This document shows, one piece after another, positions 1-11,679 of a stretch of 64,000 nucleotides of DNA. The stretch is from Alitta virens (taxonomy: Eukaryota > Annelida > Polychaeta > Phyllodocida > Nereididae), in the NCBI GenBank assembly GCA_932294295.1, contig OW028579.1, positions 30,205,250-30,269,249 on the forward strand, given 5' to 3'. A program made the translations under genes and the position numbers. The notes beneath the pieces are model-generated. The model did not search any database, was not told the origin of the DNA, and was given only the letters and a program-made list of their open reading frames with translations. How positions within the stretch are numbered: the first letter of the stretch is position 1; the number at the start of each line of letters is the position of its first letter.

Positions 1-287
1 GCTTCCCCAGTACTCACAGAGCACAAGCATATCTCTCCGCACCTGTGTCATCCATAAAGTTATAATTTGGCACAAACAATAGTCTTACAGAAATAATAGC
101 TCCTTGTGGTGGTATGACAGAATATGCTTATGTTATAACCCCTTTTATTCCTTGTGATAAGAGGCCTTTGTTACCAACAACAAAGATATTGACAATACAA
201 AATACACAATAGTATTACTATAAAGAATATACAATGAAACACTTATATTGAGACCACTCTTTAGTATGATTCAAAATTGCCTTTATT
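1..287. other. Flank, nothing recognised
   Basis: AT-rich sequence with no coding region, RNA gene or repeat family that I can name. It ends where the first copy of the LINE 3' region begins at 288. Confidence 0.5.
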
Positions 288-1468
288 GGGAGGTGGTAGT
301 TAAGGTGGAGTTTGGCTTAATAGCAAACATTTTGAAGGGGTAATGATTTATGACCTCAATTGAAAGGTGGAGATACTCTTGGTAATTTGTTGGCCCTACT
401 GCGTGAATAGGAATCGCAAAAAGATTTATACAAATGATACAAGGTGACAGTCGTTCACCTTGAGGTATCAAATATCTCAATAGATCAAAGAAGTGTTTGT
501 TACACCATAGAATAAGAATGTAGGTATACAACTACTGGAGCTGTTAATTGCGAAACATGAGCTTCTAGGGTTCAATGAACCCAAATTATTAATTACTAAA
601 TAATAATGTGGATATAACAAACGAACTGGTAATGTTTAGCACTTTGTTCGTTTAAATTTGTCTTTCTAACTGTTACCTTTCAGTTTAAGATGATAATTCT
701 AATCACTAACTTCAGTGTTTCATCTTAAACAAAGTGCTGTCAGATGTTTAGATGTTTTATTTGTTCACAGTATGTAGTATTTCAATACCGTTAGTACATT
801 ACATAAACAATAAAAGATATTAGCATACTGTGGGGGATGTGCACTAGCTTACTAAAAAGCTGTAAAATTGTGCACACTCCTTAAATTATAAATAAAAGGA
901 AAAAGAGGCTAATTAAATATAATTAAAATTAATTTCATATAGTGACACATAATTTAAAAAAATAAAATAAAATAAATAAAACTAATAATAAAAATAAAAA
1001 TGGATTAACATATATTGTATAATTCCACACTAATACTAATTGCAAAGTTTCTTTTTTAATGCTTTATTAAAGGCTTTGACACTAATTTTGCTTTTTAATG
1101 TAATATTCGCATGTAACCATAGACTTGGTGCTTGTCCCAGATAACTTTTATTGTATATGTTTGTTGTATGATGTGGTGTCCTTAAATTGTTTCTGTTTCT
1201 TGTGTTGTAGATATGGTTTGTTAGGCTAAACAATTTCGTAATTTGTAATGGTAATATTTCACTTATATACTTATAGGATATATTCAACAGTGAGCTTTTA
1301 ACGAGATCATCAAATTTGAATATTTTACCTTTTTTATGATTATGGCTCTAGTCTGGTCCTTCTTTTGACATTAGATATTTAACCTGATTGATTTATTTGG
1401 TTGTTTCCTTATACTTTGTAAATCCTTGCTTTTTAACATAGGTCCACAGGCACTTATGGCATATGCCA
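288..1468 (-). mobile_element. LINE 3' fragment, copy 1
   Basis: This is a 5'-truncated non-LTR retrotransposon on the minus strand. It matches 3984-5164 over the same 1,181 bp without indels; I saw only two substitutions, near 622 and 788 in this copy. Positions 1036-1287 encode the C-terminal end of a LINE protein, with the pattern YNTRNRNNLRTPHHTTN followed by SLWLHANI and a basic tail. That pattern is typical of the end of jockey/CR1-like ORF2 proteins. The rest (288-1035) looks like 3' untranslated sequence and contains an inverted repeat of AGCACTTTGTT and AACAAAGTGCT. The 5' break at 1468 is exactly the end of the 12-bp palindrome TGGCATATGCCA and abuts a (CTA)n repeat. The LINE class is well supported; the clade is not. 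Confidence 0.75.
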
Positions 1469-1630
1469 CTAGTACTACTACTGCAACTACTACTAGTACT
1501 TATTACTACTATTTATTACTTCTATTTATTATTGTTTCGTTATCTCTGAGTGAGTTAAGTTTGATATCTGTTTATAATTCAACAGCTACTTCAAATAATA
1601 CTACCACGTCTTCCACAACCACCACTACTA

Positions 1631-1673
<43 letters not shown>

Positions 1674-1875
1674 GCCGCTACTACTACTACTGCTACTACT
1701 ACTACTACTGCCACTAGTACTACTACTGCAACTACTACTAGTACTTATTACTACTATTTATTACTTCTATTTATTATTGTTTCGTTATCTCTGAGTGAGT
1801 TAAGTTTGATATTTGTTTATAATTCAACAGCTACTTCAAATAATACTACCACGTCTACCACAACCACCACTACTA

Positions 1876-1933
<58 letters not shown>

Positions 1934-2170
1934 GCCGCTACTACTACTACTGCTACTACTACTACTACTGCCACTAGTACTACTACTGCCACTAGTACTA
2001 CTACTGCAACTACTACTAGTACTTATTACTACTATTTATTACTTCTATTTATTACAACTGTTTACTACTACTGCAACTACTACTAGCACTTATTACTACC
2101 ATTTATTACTTCTATTTATTACTTCTATTTATTACAACTGTTTACTACTACTACTACTACTACTTCTATT
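1469..2170 (+). repeat. (CTA)n microsatellite with internal duplication
   Basis: Runs of ACT/CTA are broken by CTG and ACC variants. A non-simple segment (TATTACTACTATTTATTACT and about 100 following bases) occurs at 1501 and again 245 bp later at 1746, with a shortened third copy from about 2024. The array therefore grew by duplication of a ~245-bp block as well as by slippage. Long leucine/threonine-rich reading frames here come from the repeat and are not genes. Confidence 0.9.
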
Positions 2171-3519
2171 TAATTTATTATGTAATCATATAATTATATT
2201 TCTTATATTAAAATGACATTGCTTTGAACATGATCAAAATCCGAGCCACTGACACCTCAGATTTAAGATATCTCACCAACATCCCACTGAAATAAAATCA
2301 CAAGTTCACATTTGATCTCTGTTTAATCGATAAATCCCTTTGATCATTTGGCTGAGGATCAAGAGTTGCAGAAAGCCCTCAATGATTGCATCATCAAAGC
2401 CTTTTCCTTTTCATTATCTTAATAAAATCCTGAACTAATACCCATAAAATCCATATTAAACATCAACAGGTTGGAAATGTGAGATCCATGATAACCTGTT
2501 ACGTGTGAAATATCAAAAGTAATACAACAAAATCTTGCTATCATGAACAACTTAGTGATATATTTATTGCCCTTAAGTTGAGGAGGTCTTAATATATGGT
2601 TAAATATACAGTGGAGATCGAATATAAGGGCACAAAGTTCGTCTGTACCAATACTGATATTCACTGGTCGAAATAGCAAATTGGTCTAAATAAACATGTG
2701 ATCTTATAGCGGGGTTTATTGTTTATCTTGCATTAAATCAAAGTATAAAAGACGTCTATGAAATTATTGTCCTCATATAACATGAACCAGTGACTAAAAA
2801 AAAAAGTTAGAATGCAGAGTGATATTTATAAAGGTGGATTAACATTTATCAGGCTAGATAAACAAGTTTTGGTTTTTTAAAAATTCAAGAATTAAAATCT
2901 TTGTCATCTGATCTGACGCTTGGCCAGCTTATATAACAAGCTGTAAGCGGCAGACGTAGTGATGAGATATAGCAGCAATATTTTGAACAAAGAAAATTCT
3001 CAGACATATTGCCCTAGATATGTTCAATGTAAACTCACACCACCTTAACATAATAACAGTATTTCTGAAATAAACAAAGATATTTTCCCAAAAACCAAGT
3101 CCCAACCATACCCAATATGTAGCACTACAGCATTAAAAGTGATATAACCTCAGGAATAACATTACCTCACCATTATGACCATTTCGGCGTGGGACTAATA
3201 AGGATGCCTTGAACGAAATACTATGAAAGAAACGCTACGAAAGAAAAACTATGAAAGAAACACTATAATGACACACATCACGAGATAATTAACCTGTCAC
3301 AAGTCTTCATTTAGGCTTCATTAACATGGCAGCCTCAAGCAATAACAACAACATTCATCAAAAGACACAAATTAGATGCTACAGCGATCCTTCGTCACAC
3401 TGCATGTTACTTGTATCATGTAAATTGTACACAGATGATGATCCTTGCTCAGTATCCAGCTTTTCTATCTACCAGTGTTATTGTTTTCTATTGTCTCAAT
3501 ACTACCGTTCTGGCACTAC
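2171..3519. other. Gene-free stretch
   Basis: I see no coding region, tRNA-like sequence or obvious terminal inverted repeats. Near 3169 there is one copy of a motif like CACCATTATGACCATTT, related to the CACTATTAAGACC arrays at 34.8, 49.0 and 50.6 kb. A run of near-repeats of ATGAAAGAAACACTA lies at about 3220-3266. Confidence 0.5.
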
Positions 3520-3715
3520 TTTCAGCAGGCGGTTGGGTGGCATGGGCCCATATTTGTGCACCAGATAAGGCTGATCAGGACAGGCAGGTGCCAAGGCAAT
3601 GAGGCGAATGATGAAGCAACCTTCCAACATGGGCTGCTGGATTCGAACCCAGGATCCAGTAGTTGGCAACCCAGCGCTAGCACTGAGCTAGGTCACCTGC
3701 TCGCACTCAATCGGC
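3520..3715 (-). mobile_element. tRNA-derived SINE, type 1, diverged
   Basis: On the minus strand the tRNA-like head carries A-box-like CTAGCTCAGTGCTAGCGCTG and B-box-like GGGTTCGAATCC. It is followed by the body shared with the copies near 7.4, 10.7, 13.9, 47.1 and 50.9 kb; the marker GGACAGGCAGG on the plus strand is common to them. No intact tRNA cloverleaf is expected because the anticodon arm is degenerate. Confidence 0.7.
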
Positions 3716-3854
3716 ACTCAATCGGCTATGTCTTGTTTATTTCTCTGTCAATGTCTTGATACCACTGGTGTGAAGCTTATTAGCCAGCTTATTATGACAA
3801 GTTGCCAGAGGCAGACATATTGATGAGACAAAGAGACGTGGAGACTACAACATG

Positions 3855-3960
3855 CCACAAAATTACTCCATGGGTGGGGTCTTTTACTTGCACCAATATA
3901 GACACCCAGTACAAAGCATCTCCAATGTAACGTTTTATGCGATCAATCCGATTGAGATGT
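3855..3960 (-). mobile_element. SINE type 2 fragment
   Basis: The segment with CCATGGGTGGGGTCTTTTAC and TAGACACCCAGTA is the reverse complement of the core found at 11.8, 32.5 and 62.8 kb (TGAGGCAAGTAAAAGA-like followed by CCCCAC). The tRNA-like head is missing. It abuts the second LINE copy. Confidence 0.5.
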
Positions 3961-3983
3961 AGCTCATGAAGAGTCCCCGTACA

Positions 3984-6170
3984 GGGAGGTGGTAGTTAAG
4001 GTGGAGTTTGGCTTAATAGCAAACATTTTGAAGGGGTAATGATTTATGACCTCAATTGAAAGGTGGAGATACTCTTGGTAATTTGTTGGCCCTACTGCGT
4101 GAATAGGAATCGCAAAAAGATTTATACAAATGATACAAGGTGACAGTCGTTCACCTTGAGGTATCAAATATCTCAATAGATCAAAGAAGTGTTTGTTACA
4201 CCATAGAATAAGAATGTAGGTATACAACTACTGGAGCTGTTAATTGCGAAACATGAGCTTCTAGGGTTCAATGAACCCAAATTATTAATTACTAAATAAT
4301 AATGTGGATATAACAAAAGAACTGGTAATGTTTAGCACTTTGTTCGTTTAAATTTGTCTTTCTAACTGTTACCTTTCAGTTTAAGATGATAATTCTAATC
4401 ACTAACTTCAGTGTTTCATCTTAAACAAAGTGCTGTCAGATGTTTAGATGTTTTATTTGTTCACAGTATGTAGTATTTCAATACGGTTAGTACATTACAT
4501 AAACAATAAAAGATATTAGCATACTGTGGGGGATGTGCACTAGCTTACTAAAAAGCTGTAAAATTGTGCACACTCCTTAAATTATAAATAAAAGGAAAAA
4601 GAGGCTAATTAAATATAATTAAAATTAATTTCATATAGTGACACATAATTTAAAAAAATAAAATAAAATAAATAAAACTAATAATAAAAATAAAAATGGA
4701 TTAACATATATTGTATAATTCCACACTAATACTAATTGCAAAGTTTCTTTTTTAATGCTTTATTAAAGGCTTTGACACTAATTTTGCTTTTTAATGTAAT
4801 ATTCGCATGTAACCATAGACTTGGTGCTTGTCCCAGATAACTTTTATTGTATATGTTTGTTGTATGATGTGGTGTCCTTAAATTGTTTCTGTTTCTTGTG
4901 TTGTAGATATGGTTTGTTAGGCTAAACAATTTCGTAATTTGTAATGGTAATATTTCACTTATATACTTATAGGATATATTCAACAGTGAGCTTTTAACGA
5001 GATCATCAAATTTGAATATTTTACCTTTTTTATGATTATGGCTCTAGTCTGGTCCTTCTTTTGACATTAGATATTTAACCTGATTGATTTATTTGGTTGT
5101 TTCCTTATACTTTGTAAATCCTTGCTTTTTAACATAGGTCCACAGGCACTTATGGCATATGCCAGATGACTTGGTACATTACAATAATATACTTTGATTT
5201 CGATCTAATAGGTGTAATGTTTTTGATCATATTTAAACTATAATTTCCTGCAATAACTTTAGTTAACATGTTTTAATTGTGGCTTCCATTCTAAAAATTT
5301 GTCCAACATGATACCTAAAAAATTTAATACTTTTGACTTGGGGTATTGTTTGCCCATTTAGATCCAGTTTTCCATTGTAATTAACTTGGTTCCTTTTTGA
5401 TCGAAAAATGATGTATCTTGACTTTTCTATATTAAATGTAAGTGAATTACAATTAAACCAACTACTTAATGATTTTAAATCTTCATTAACCTTTTTGTAC
5501 AAATATTTTAAATTATTTCCAGAAGCATATATTGTTGTGTCATCTGCAAAAGTTACTCCACTGCAAAATTTCAAACTTATTGTCAAATCATTCGCTAAAA
5601 TTATATACATCAAAGGACCTAATACTGAGCCTTGCGGGGTTCCATACTTAATTAGATATTTCTCTGACAGTTTATCTTTATATTTTACTCAGATTTGGCG
5701 ATCTTTCAGATAACTTTGGAACCATGATAAAACATTGCCCCTTAACCCATGATATTCTAATTTCTGAAACAAAGTGTTATGATTAATACTGTCGAATGCC
5801 TTTGCATGTCTAAAAAAATTGCTAATGTGTAATGGCCCTTGTTTATGTTTTCTAGAATGTTACCTGTCAAATCTAATATTGCATCTACTGTGCTTCTATT
5901 TGTCCCTCATAGAATACTTTATGTTTTGTTAAAAACTTTACAACTCTCTTATGAACTATCTTTTCCAATACTTTTGCAATTTCTGGTAGAAGCGAAATAG
6001 GTCTATAATTGAATAACTCATATTTACTTTTTCCTTTATATATTGGCTTAATTCTTGCTAACTTCATGTTTTCTGGAAATTTTCCTTCATTTAGAGATTT
6101 ATTGAAAATTATCAAGAGTGCTAGACACACTGCCATCAAATAGCTGGGATTTGATGGTTTTGGTGTGTCT
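3984..6170 (-). mobile_element. LINE retrotransposon, degenerate, copy 2
   Basis: A non-LTR retrotransposon on the minus strand. Positions 3984-5164 match copy 1 at 288-1468. Reading 5' to 3' on the minus strand, 6139-5885 encodes the first RT blocks (FNKSL, FPENMKLARIKPIYKG, NYRPISLLPEI). Near 5645-5600 is the block with GTPQGSVLGPL, and the catalytic block FADDTTIYASG follows within 5613-5263. The C-terminal YNTR domain is at 4983-4732. These blocks sit in separate reading frames with stops between them, so the copy is dead. An RT signature with YNTR-type ending is characteristic of jockey/CR1-like LINEs. The 5' end (endonuclease) is absent; the element appears truncated near 6170. Confidence 0.85.
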
Positions 6171-6945
6171 GTAACTACCTAAGGAGGGTGTCAGTTTGTG
6201 TTATTTCTATCAACGAAAATAGCTTCATTTCAATCATTGCTTTTTATATATAGATCGGGGCACATGCAATGTTTCAGTCAAGCAAACACTCAACAGGTAT
6301 AACAAGTTCTTTATATTACAGAATACTTGCAATTGATACTTTAAAAAAAAATTAAATTCATGCTTGATTACAAATCAGCTATTTGCTTGATTTGAAGACA
6401 AATTGTTCGTGAAAGTAAAGGCATGCAAATATACAGATAGCCTTTTAGAGTTCTTCGAAACAGATTGCTTTTAAAAGAATCCCTAGAATTTAAAGAATGA
6501 ATTTCACAATGTACCTGTATTCACTAAAACACTAACAGGTACAGCATGTCTGCAACATATAAAATTACATTTCTAGAGCTTCGAACTGACATTAGTGAAG
6601 TTTCAACAACAGAATAAAATCAATCAGGTTACAGGAGAACATGCGACTCTCTGTCTCATGTCAATAATCAGATCGTGTGATAGCACATTCCTCCCGCTTT
6701 TATTTTTACAAATGCATCGCATGTTTTCTCACTTTTGTGACTGTATATTGCAGGTTACTGCACAAGTGTGCCATGTGTTTGCCATTGCAAGAATCCAAGC
6801 GAAAAACTTTTTTTTTTTAATTTTCAGCCTCAGATCTTACACTCTAAACAAAGAGTGGTGAAAATAACTAGGGGTAGTATGGCACTATGAGGTAGTCAGT
6901 TTGACTTGTTATATGTAATTGCTTACCACATGTGACTTTCCTCTT
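6171..6945. other. Gene-free stretch
   Basis: AT-rich sequence with no recognisable gene or repeat. A short poly-T run lies near 6809. Confidence 0.5.
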
Positions 6946-7062
6946 CCCAGATAACATTCCAAATCGTTTCAACATCGGCTGGAAGGGCGATGTAGATATG
7001 ATGTCGTAACGACAGTGGCCAACATAGAAATGATGCTGGGCCGATTTGGAATGCTATCTGGG
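6946..7062. mobile_element. MITE-like element, CCCAGATA family
   Basis: A 117-bp segment with terminal inverted repeats: CCCAGATAACATTCCAAATC at the left and GATTTGGAATGCTATCTGGG at the right, differing at one position. The same ends flank 36313-36484, and a right end recurs near 8953-8972. There is no coding capacity, so this is a small non-autonomous DNA element. The superfamily is not determined. Confidence 0.75.
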
Positions 7063-7284
7063 TTGCATAATATTTGACAACCCTTTTTTTTTGCTGTTTT
7101 GACAATGTTGACTGCCCCCCCCCCCCATACTAGTTTTCATCAAACGAGTAAGTTAGCACTAGTCTATGTCACTTATAAGATGAAATGCTTGTGACTAGGA
7201 AGCTAATGGTACACTGGTGTATGATATTGACTTCATGATTTTGCAGTGAGGGTCTGAAGGTGTGGTCTGTTGCACTCGTGAGTC

Positions 7285-7485
7285 TGAAGGTAGTGGGCGG
7301 ATGATTAGGGCTGTACGTCCTGTATTTCTGCATCTGATGGGCTAATTAGGACAGGCAGGAACCATGGCAATGAGATGAAGGATGAAACTGCCATCCAAGT
7401 TAGGCTCGACCGGGAATCAAACCGGGACCCAGCAATTGGAAGCCCAGAGCGCTACCTCTGAGCTAGGCCCCCGCCCTTGAGTCTG
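7285..7485 (-). mobile_element. tRNA-derived SINE, type 1
   Basis: On the minus strand the head has CTAGCTCAGAGGTAGCGCTC (A-box-like) and a B-box-like GGTTTGATTCCC. The body carries the family markers CTGCCTGTCCTAATTAGCCC and TGCAGAAATACAGGACGTAC. Closest relatives in this window are at 10633, 13790 and 50808. Confidence 0.8.
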
Positions 7486-8367
7486 AAGGTAGAGGCAGTT
7501 GGATGTGAGACATGGTAGATGAAGCCAGGATTGGGTGGATGGAGGGCCAATTGAAACGCCCTTTGGCTAGCCTCGCAGCAGTCCTGTAATTTTTCGTGGT
7601 ATTTTGCAACAGGTTGAAAACCTATTGTCTGGACAGTATAAACGCATCTGTGCCGACTATCACCATTTCAAATCATGGAAAATGAGTATTTAGTTTTTAT
7701 CGGCGTTGACTAGTCATATAGTGATAACTGTTTTTCTTTTTAAGAAGCAGAATTTGAAATTGCCGATTCACTGCATGAAAATGGCGATTGTGGAAAAATA
7801 ACAGCATGTCAAGATTAGTAGCAGTGTAGCACTCATTACATATAATCCCACGATAAAATATAAAGACTGTTGCATGGCCCTCATTCTGGGAACTCGGGAC
7901 GCAAACGAGGGCTTGCCTACTGCCAGATCGAACAAGTTGCATAAAAAAACTGGCAGGAGTAAGCAAGAAGGCTGTTGAAGAAGCAGGCAAAGTGACCATT
8001 TCATAACACGACAAAGACTGATTAGTGTGTTAAATTAAACTGCTGTGAGGGGCAGACACTGAAGACACTCTGAAAAGTCCATACTAGTCCAGCCATGTCA
8101 GTTAAATAATCACCCTTCATCCCATTCTCTCCATTCCATGTCATTCATCTTATCTCTCATCACATTGGTGGCCCCTCATAAGCGCTAGCTCTGCTAGCCT
8201 AATTGATAAGGTGTCTCCATCATAATTGCATCTTCTCATTAGTATCCGTGTAATCATCTATTTTGTCTAATGTTTCAGTGCTACTCAATGATACTTCTCC
8301 ACAGTATATGTTAACAAATCTACACCGACAATAACAGAAGTCTAATGGGAAACTTAAAACCACTTAC
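7486..8367. other. Probable intron/downstream region of the receptor gene
   Basis: This is where the next exon of the minus-strand receptor gene would be expected. I could not find a kinase-homology, guanylyl cyclase or short cytoplasmic tail exon with matching phase. A minus-strand open frame at 7768-8004 is hydrophobic but does not resemble the family. Confidence 0.4.
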
Positions 8368-8455
8368 CTTACAAAGTAAACAACTACACTGGCGCCACCA
8401 ACAACTGCCAAAAGAACCACTATCACTATGCCAACAATTTCGGCACCATATCCAT
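8368..8455 (-). CDS. Receptor gene exon 4: transmembrane segment
   Basis: An 88-nt exon bounded on the minus strand by an acceptor ending ATTTCAG and a donor CTTTGTAAG|GTAAGTG. Joined to the last base of the previous exon it reads D-G-Y-G-A-E, then a strongly hydrophobic run of about 20 residues (IVGIVIVVLLAVVGGASVVV), then YFVR. That is a single-pass transmembrane helix followed by a basic stop-transfer residue. In natriuretic peptide receptors and receptor guanylyl cyclases one helix sits immediately after the ANF-binding domain, and the order here is the same. The exon ends in phase 2, so at least one further coding exon must follow to the left. The call rests on splice phase, hydrophobicity and position, since the exon is short. 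Confidence 0.8.
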
Positions 8456-8560
8456 CTGAAATGACATAAAAAATTAAATATCAGTAAAATAATATAGGGT
8501 AACAATAGTTGTATTTCATTATGACAGGCATGGCAGTTAGTGAAATAAAAAAATTTTTTT

Positions 8561-8880
8561 GTGAATTGTGATAGCATTTACTTGTAACTTGTGAATTGTG
8601 ATAGCATTTACTTGTAACTTGTGAATTGTGATAGCATTTACTTGTAACTTGTGAATTGTGATAGCATTTACTTGTAACTTGTGAATTGTGATAGCATTTA
8701 CTTGTAACTTGTGAATTGTGATAGCATTTACTTGTAACTTGTGAATTGTGATAGCATTTACTTGTAACTTGTGAATTGTGATAGCATTTACTTGTAACTT
8801 GTGAATTGTGATAGCATTTACTTGTAACTTGTGAATTGTGATAGCATTTACTTGTAACTTGTGAATTGTGATAGCATTTA
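8561..8880. repeat. Perfect 30-bp minisatellite, 10.7 copies
   Basis: The unit is GTGAATTGTGATAGCATTTA followed by CTTGTAACTT. All ten full copies and the 20-base partial copy are identical as printed. It lies about 100 bp upstream of exon 4 within the large third intron of the receptor gene. At its right edge it joins a remnant of the CCCAGATA MITE family. Confidence 0.95.
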
Positions 8881-8889
8881 CATCGAGAC

Positions 8890-8972
8890 CGCTTCTGCAC
8901 GGCATCGGCAATGTTGTACGATGGCAGCCAATATTGAAACGAAGCTGGTCTGATTTGCAATGCTATGTGGGA
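8890..8972. mobile_element. MITE remnant, CCCAGATA family, right half
   Basis: The segment contains CAATATTGAAACGAAG and the diverged end GATTTGCAATGCTATGTGGG, matching the right ends at 7043-7062 and 36465-36484. The left half is missing and the 30-bp minisatellite occupies its place. Confidence 0.5.
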
Positions 8973-9107
8973 TGAAGGTCCGGCCCAACATTTCACATCA
9001 GCTCAATGACTGGATGACCTTGCCCACATCTGACCAATGTCAGATCAATTTATCGCCAATGGGCTTGCCCAACATGCTATCAGGATATCTCAATATTTGG
9101 TAATGCA

Positions 9108-9180
9108 GCTATTAATAATATGGTAATGCAGCTATATGGTAATGTAGCTATATGGTAATAAGCTATATGGTAATGTCACT
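9108..9180. repeat. Short ~15-bp tandem repeat
   Basis: Four to five imperfect copies of a unit like GCTATATGGTAATGT. Confidence 0.6.
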
Positions 9181-9609
9181 AATGTGGTCGGTCTACCTGC
9201 GTCTTCTTCTTCTGAAGTTCTTTGTCCAAATATCATTCTACCTTTCTGTTGGTCGTTGCCAATAACATCACACCTCAGCATGGTACCAACATTGCCGACA
9301 TGGCGCTGATGTTGTCCCAATTTGGAATGCCTACTGGGCAGTCCCTTACAATGACGTTATCAGAACTTGTTCAAGCTAAGCTCTTTGTTGTCAATCTGAC
9401 TTAGCATTGCAATTCCATCCTTATCTCAGCAATGAGGTGGAGCAGCAATAGGTATATCTGGTCTTTAGAACCTACAGGGGCTGCGAAAATAATGGTTGTA
9501 ATGTTTATCCAGCTCCACTGATATTATTCAGAAGCTTGTCTAATGTATTTTTCTCCTTGTTAAGATGTTTTGGATAACAGACAGAGCATACATGTTTTGG
9601 CAGTTACAG

Positions 9610-9691
9610 GATTTACCTTCCCGAAAACAGATGCATCCGGGATCAGCTTTGCTTCACACCGACACAACTGTCTTCGGGAGGGTAAATCATG
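9610..9691. repeat. Small inverted-repeat element (~80 bp)
   Basis: Arms GATTTACCTTCCCGAAAACAG-like at the left and CTGTCTTCGGGAGGGTAAATC-like at the right pair with about two mismatches, with a ~40-bp spacer. This may be a tiny MITE or a chance hairpin. The length of the arms (about 21 bp) favours a mobile element. Confidence 0.5.
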
Positions 9692-10409
9692 TATCCGCTA
9701 AACAAAACCCAAATAACGAATAGTATTAGCACACAGTTCCAACTTTCTGTTATGAAACCTTCCATTACATTGTACCTATAGGGCATAACCAGCTACTTAT
9801 ATCATCAATACACTCACGCCTTATGTAACACCAGTGCAATACATAAAAATAGATAACTGTCCCGACTAATGAGAAGCCGGGTGGTCAGCTCCCCGCTTGC
9901 ATGGCCCAGTTAGCAAAGGACTCAGTTTCCTTGAAGAAAATAAGATCACAGGTCTCAATAAATCATTAATGAGGCTCATCCTGACAGGCAGGAAGGGCTG
10001 GGCACCCTTAAATACCTAATTGGTATCTCACGTACACTGCAACTTGTTGAATGTGGTCGCAAGTTAGGAGCTATGTCTCACAGGCACACATTATATGTTA
10101 AACTAATCCAGCCAGCCTAATCTATCCTCGGAATCTTGACCTACAAAACCTATGAAACCAATTAATGGTTTTATTGAAAAATGTATGTTACACATGTAGT
10201 ATATATTCTATCCCTATGTCTGTCGGTCTGTCGTGTTATCATGCCTCTCTGCCTGTTGCGTTGCTGTTCTATCTATCTATTTATTTTATTTTATTTTTTT
10301 ATGTGAAAGAGCCTTCATTGTAAAATGAGAACAACATTTTAACAATTTAATTTCATACATAATAAGGGGCTGGCGTTAATAAAATAATGCATTTGCCCCA
10401 ATTGACTCA
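9692..10409. other. Intronic gene-free stretch
   Basis: Part of the third intron of the receptor gene. The segment around 9880-10000 has weak similarity to SINE bodies (ending GACAGGCAGGAAGG), but no tRNA-like head is visible. Confidence 0.4.
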
Positions 10410-10632
10410 AGGTCTACATCTACATCTATCTATCTATCTGTTTGTCTATCTGTCTATCTATCTATCTGTCTATCTGTCTATCTATCTATCTATCTGTCTG
10501 TCTAACTACATATCTATCTACCTATCTACCTATCTACCTATCTATCTATCTACCTATCTACCTATCTATCTATCTGTCTATCTATGTATCTACCTATCTA
10601 TCTATCTATCTATCTATCTATCTGTCTATCTA
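10410..10632 (+). repeat. (TCTA)n microsatellite with TCTG and CTAC variants
   Basis: A tetranucleotide array of about 220 bp that directly precedes a SINE head. Reading frames of YLSI repeats in it are artefacts. Confidence 0.95.
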
Positions 10633-10790
10633 GGGTTGGGGCCTAGCTCAGTGGCAGCTGGGCTTCCAACCACTGGATCTTGGGTTCAATTCCTGGGTTG
10701 AGCCTAAGTTGGATGGCTGTTTCATCCTTCATCTCAATGCCATTGTCCCTGCCTGTCCTAATTAGCCCATCAGGTGCAAACATACAAGTC
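10633..10790 (+). mobile_element. tRNA-derived SINE, type 1
   Basis: The head contains A-box-like TAGCTCAGTGGCAGCTGGGC and B-box-like GGGTTCAATTCC about 35 bp apart. The body follows: GGATGGCTGTTTCATCCTTC, then CCTGCCTGTCCTAATTAGCC. It is plus strand and starts at the end of the TCTA array. The 3' half after the GTGCA motif is not recognisable. Confidence 0.8.
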
Positions 10791-11679
10791 CTCTCATGAG
10801 CATGAGCAGCAACAGGCTTCATCTTATTTCCACTAATGCAAATACTACCTAATTTAAACACTTACACAAACCATGTGAGGCTTAAAAGCATCCTCTCCAT
10901 TGTAGAACCTTGTCCTGGCTTACTCAGTCAGAGAGAACCCATTAGACCGACTCAAAGTAGCAATGCAGGAGGTCATTTCACTCCAAATTAGGAACAAGTG
11001 TAATTGAGGCATGCCATCCATTATCTACATGAAAGCTGTAATCAGTGGGAATTTACTAGGAAAGATTACCAAGTGGCCATAAGGCCAATTCAGACGATAT
11101 TTTGGTTTTTGTATTTCTCAGTTTCTGTTAACGTTTTTTGTTAATATCCCACTTGACATTAATATTTTCTACCCTTTGTCTTCTAATAAATGAAGACAGT
11201 CAGATTTTACTCCGATGACAGACCGATCTCGAGTCGATGAGCCATGTCATTTGGGTAGGATGCAGATAGTTTACAATTATGACACCATAGAGGGTGAGAC
11301 TTCCTCCATGATTAATTGCAGAGCTCCCAACAAATCAGTTTATATCTTTTGATAAAAATGCAGTTTACAGTGTCTGTTTTTCTACAATGTCTAGCCAATA
11401 TCTAGCCAATGTCATTATCTGTGTCTTTCAGTGTCGTTATCTGTGTCTGTCAGTGTCTCTTATTGTGTTAGTTAAGCTCAACGTCTAAAAATGCCTCCTA
11501 TCTGTTTGTTCATCTGCATGCAAATTTGTACTTCATGTTTGTTGAAGGCAAGTTACTATACACGGCAAAATGTACACTTTACTTCTTCAGATGGTGTTTC
11601 TTAATTGACGTCATTATCTGCCTATGCATATTGTTCCAATTACAATGATATTAACTGTGGCAACCACACTCCTTGTCCA
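10791..11679. other. Intronic gene-free stretch
   Basis: No exon or repeat family recognised. A short direct repetition of TCTGTGTCTTTCAGTGTCGT-like sequence lies near 11405-11460. Confidence 0.45.

Noticed and set aside
1426..2216. Leu/Thr/Ser-rich open frames of 120-136 codons
   Set aside because: They are translations of the (CTA)n microsatellite; composition is wholly explained by the repeat.
7768..8004. Hydrophobic minus-strand frame as a further exon of the receptor gene
   Set aside because: It does not resemble a kinase-homology or cytoplasmic tail segment, and I found no convincing acceptor and donor in the required phase.
8561..8880. CRISPR-like array of 30-bp repeats
   Set aside because: The repeats are directly adjacent with no spacers, in eukaryotic intron sequence; it is a minisatellite.
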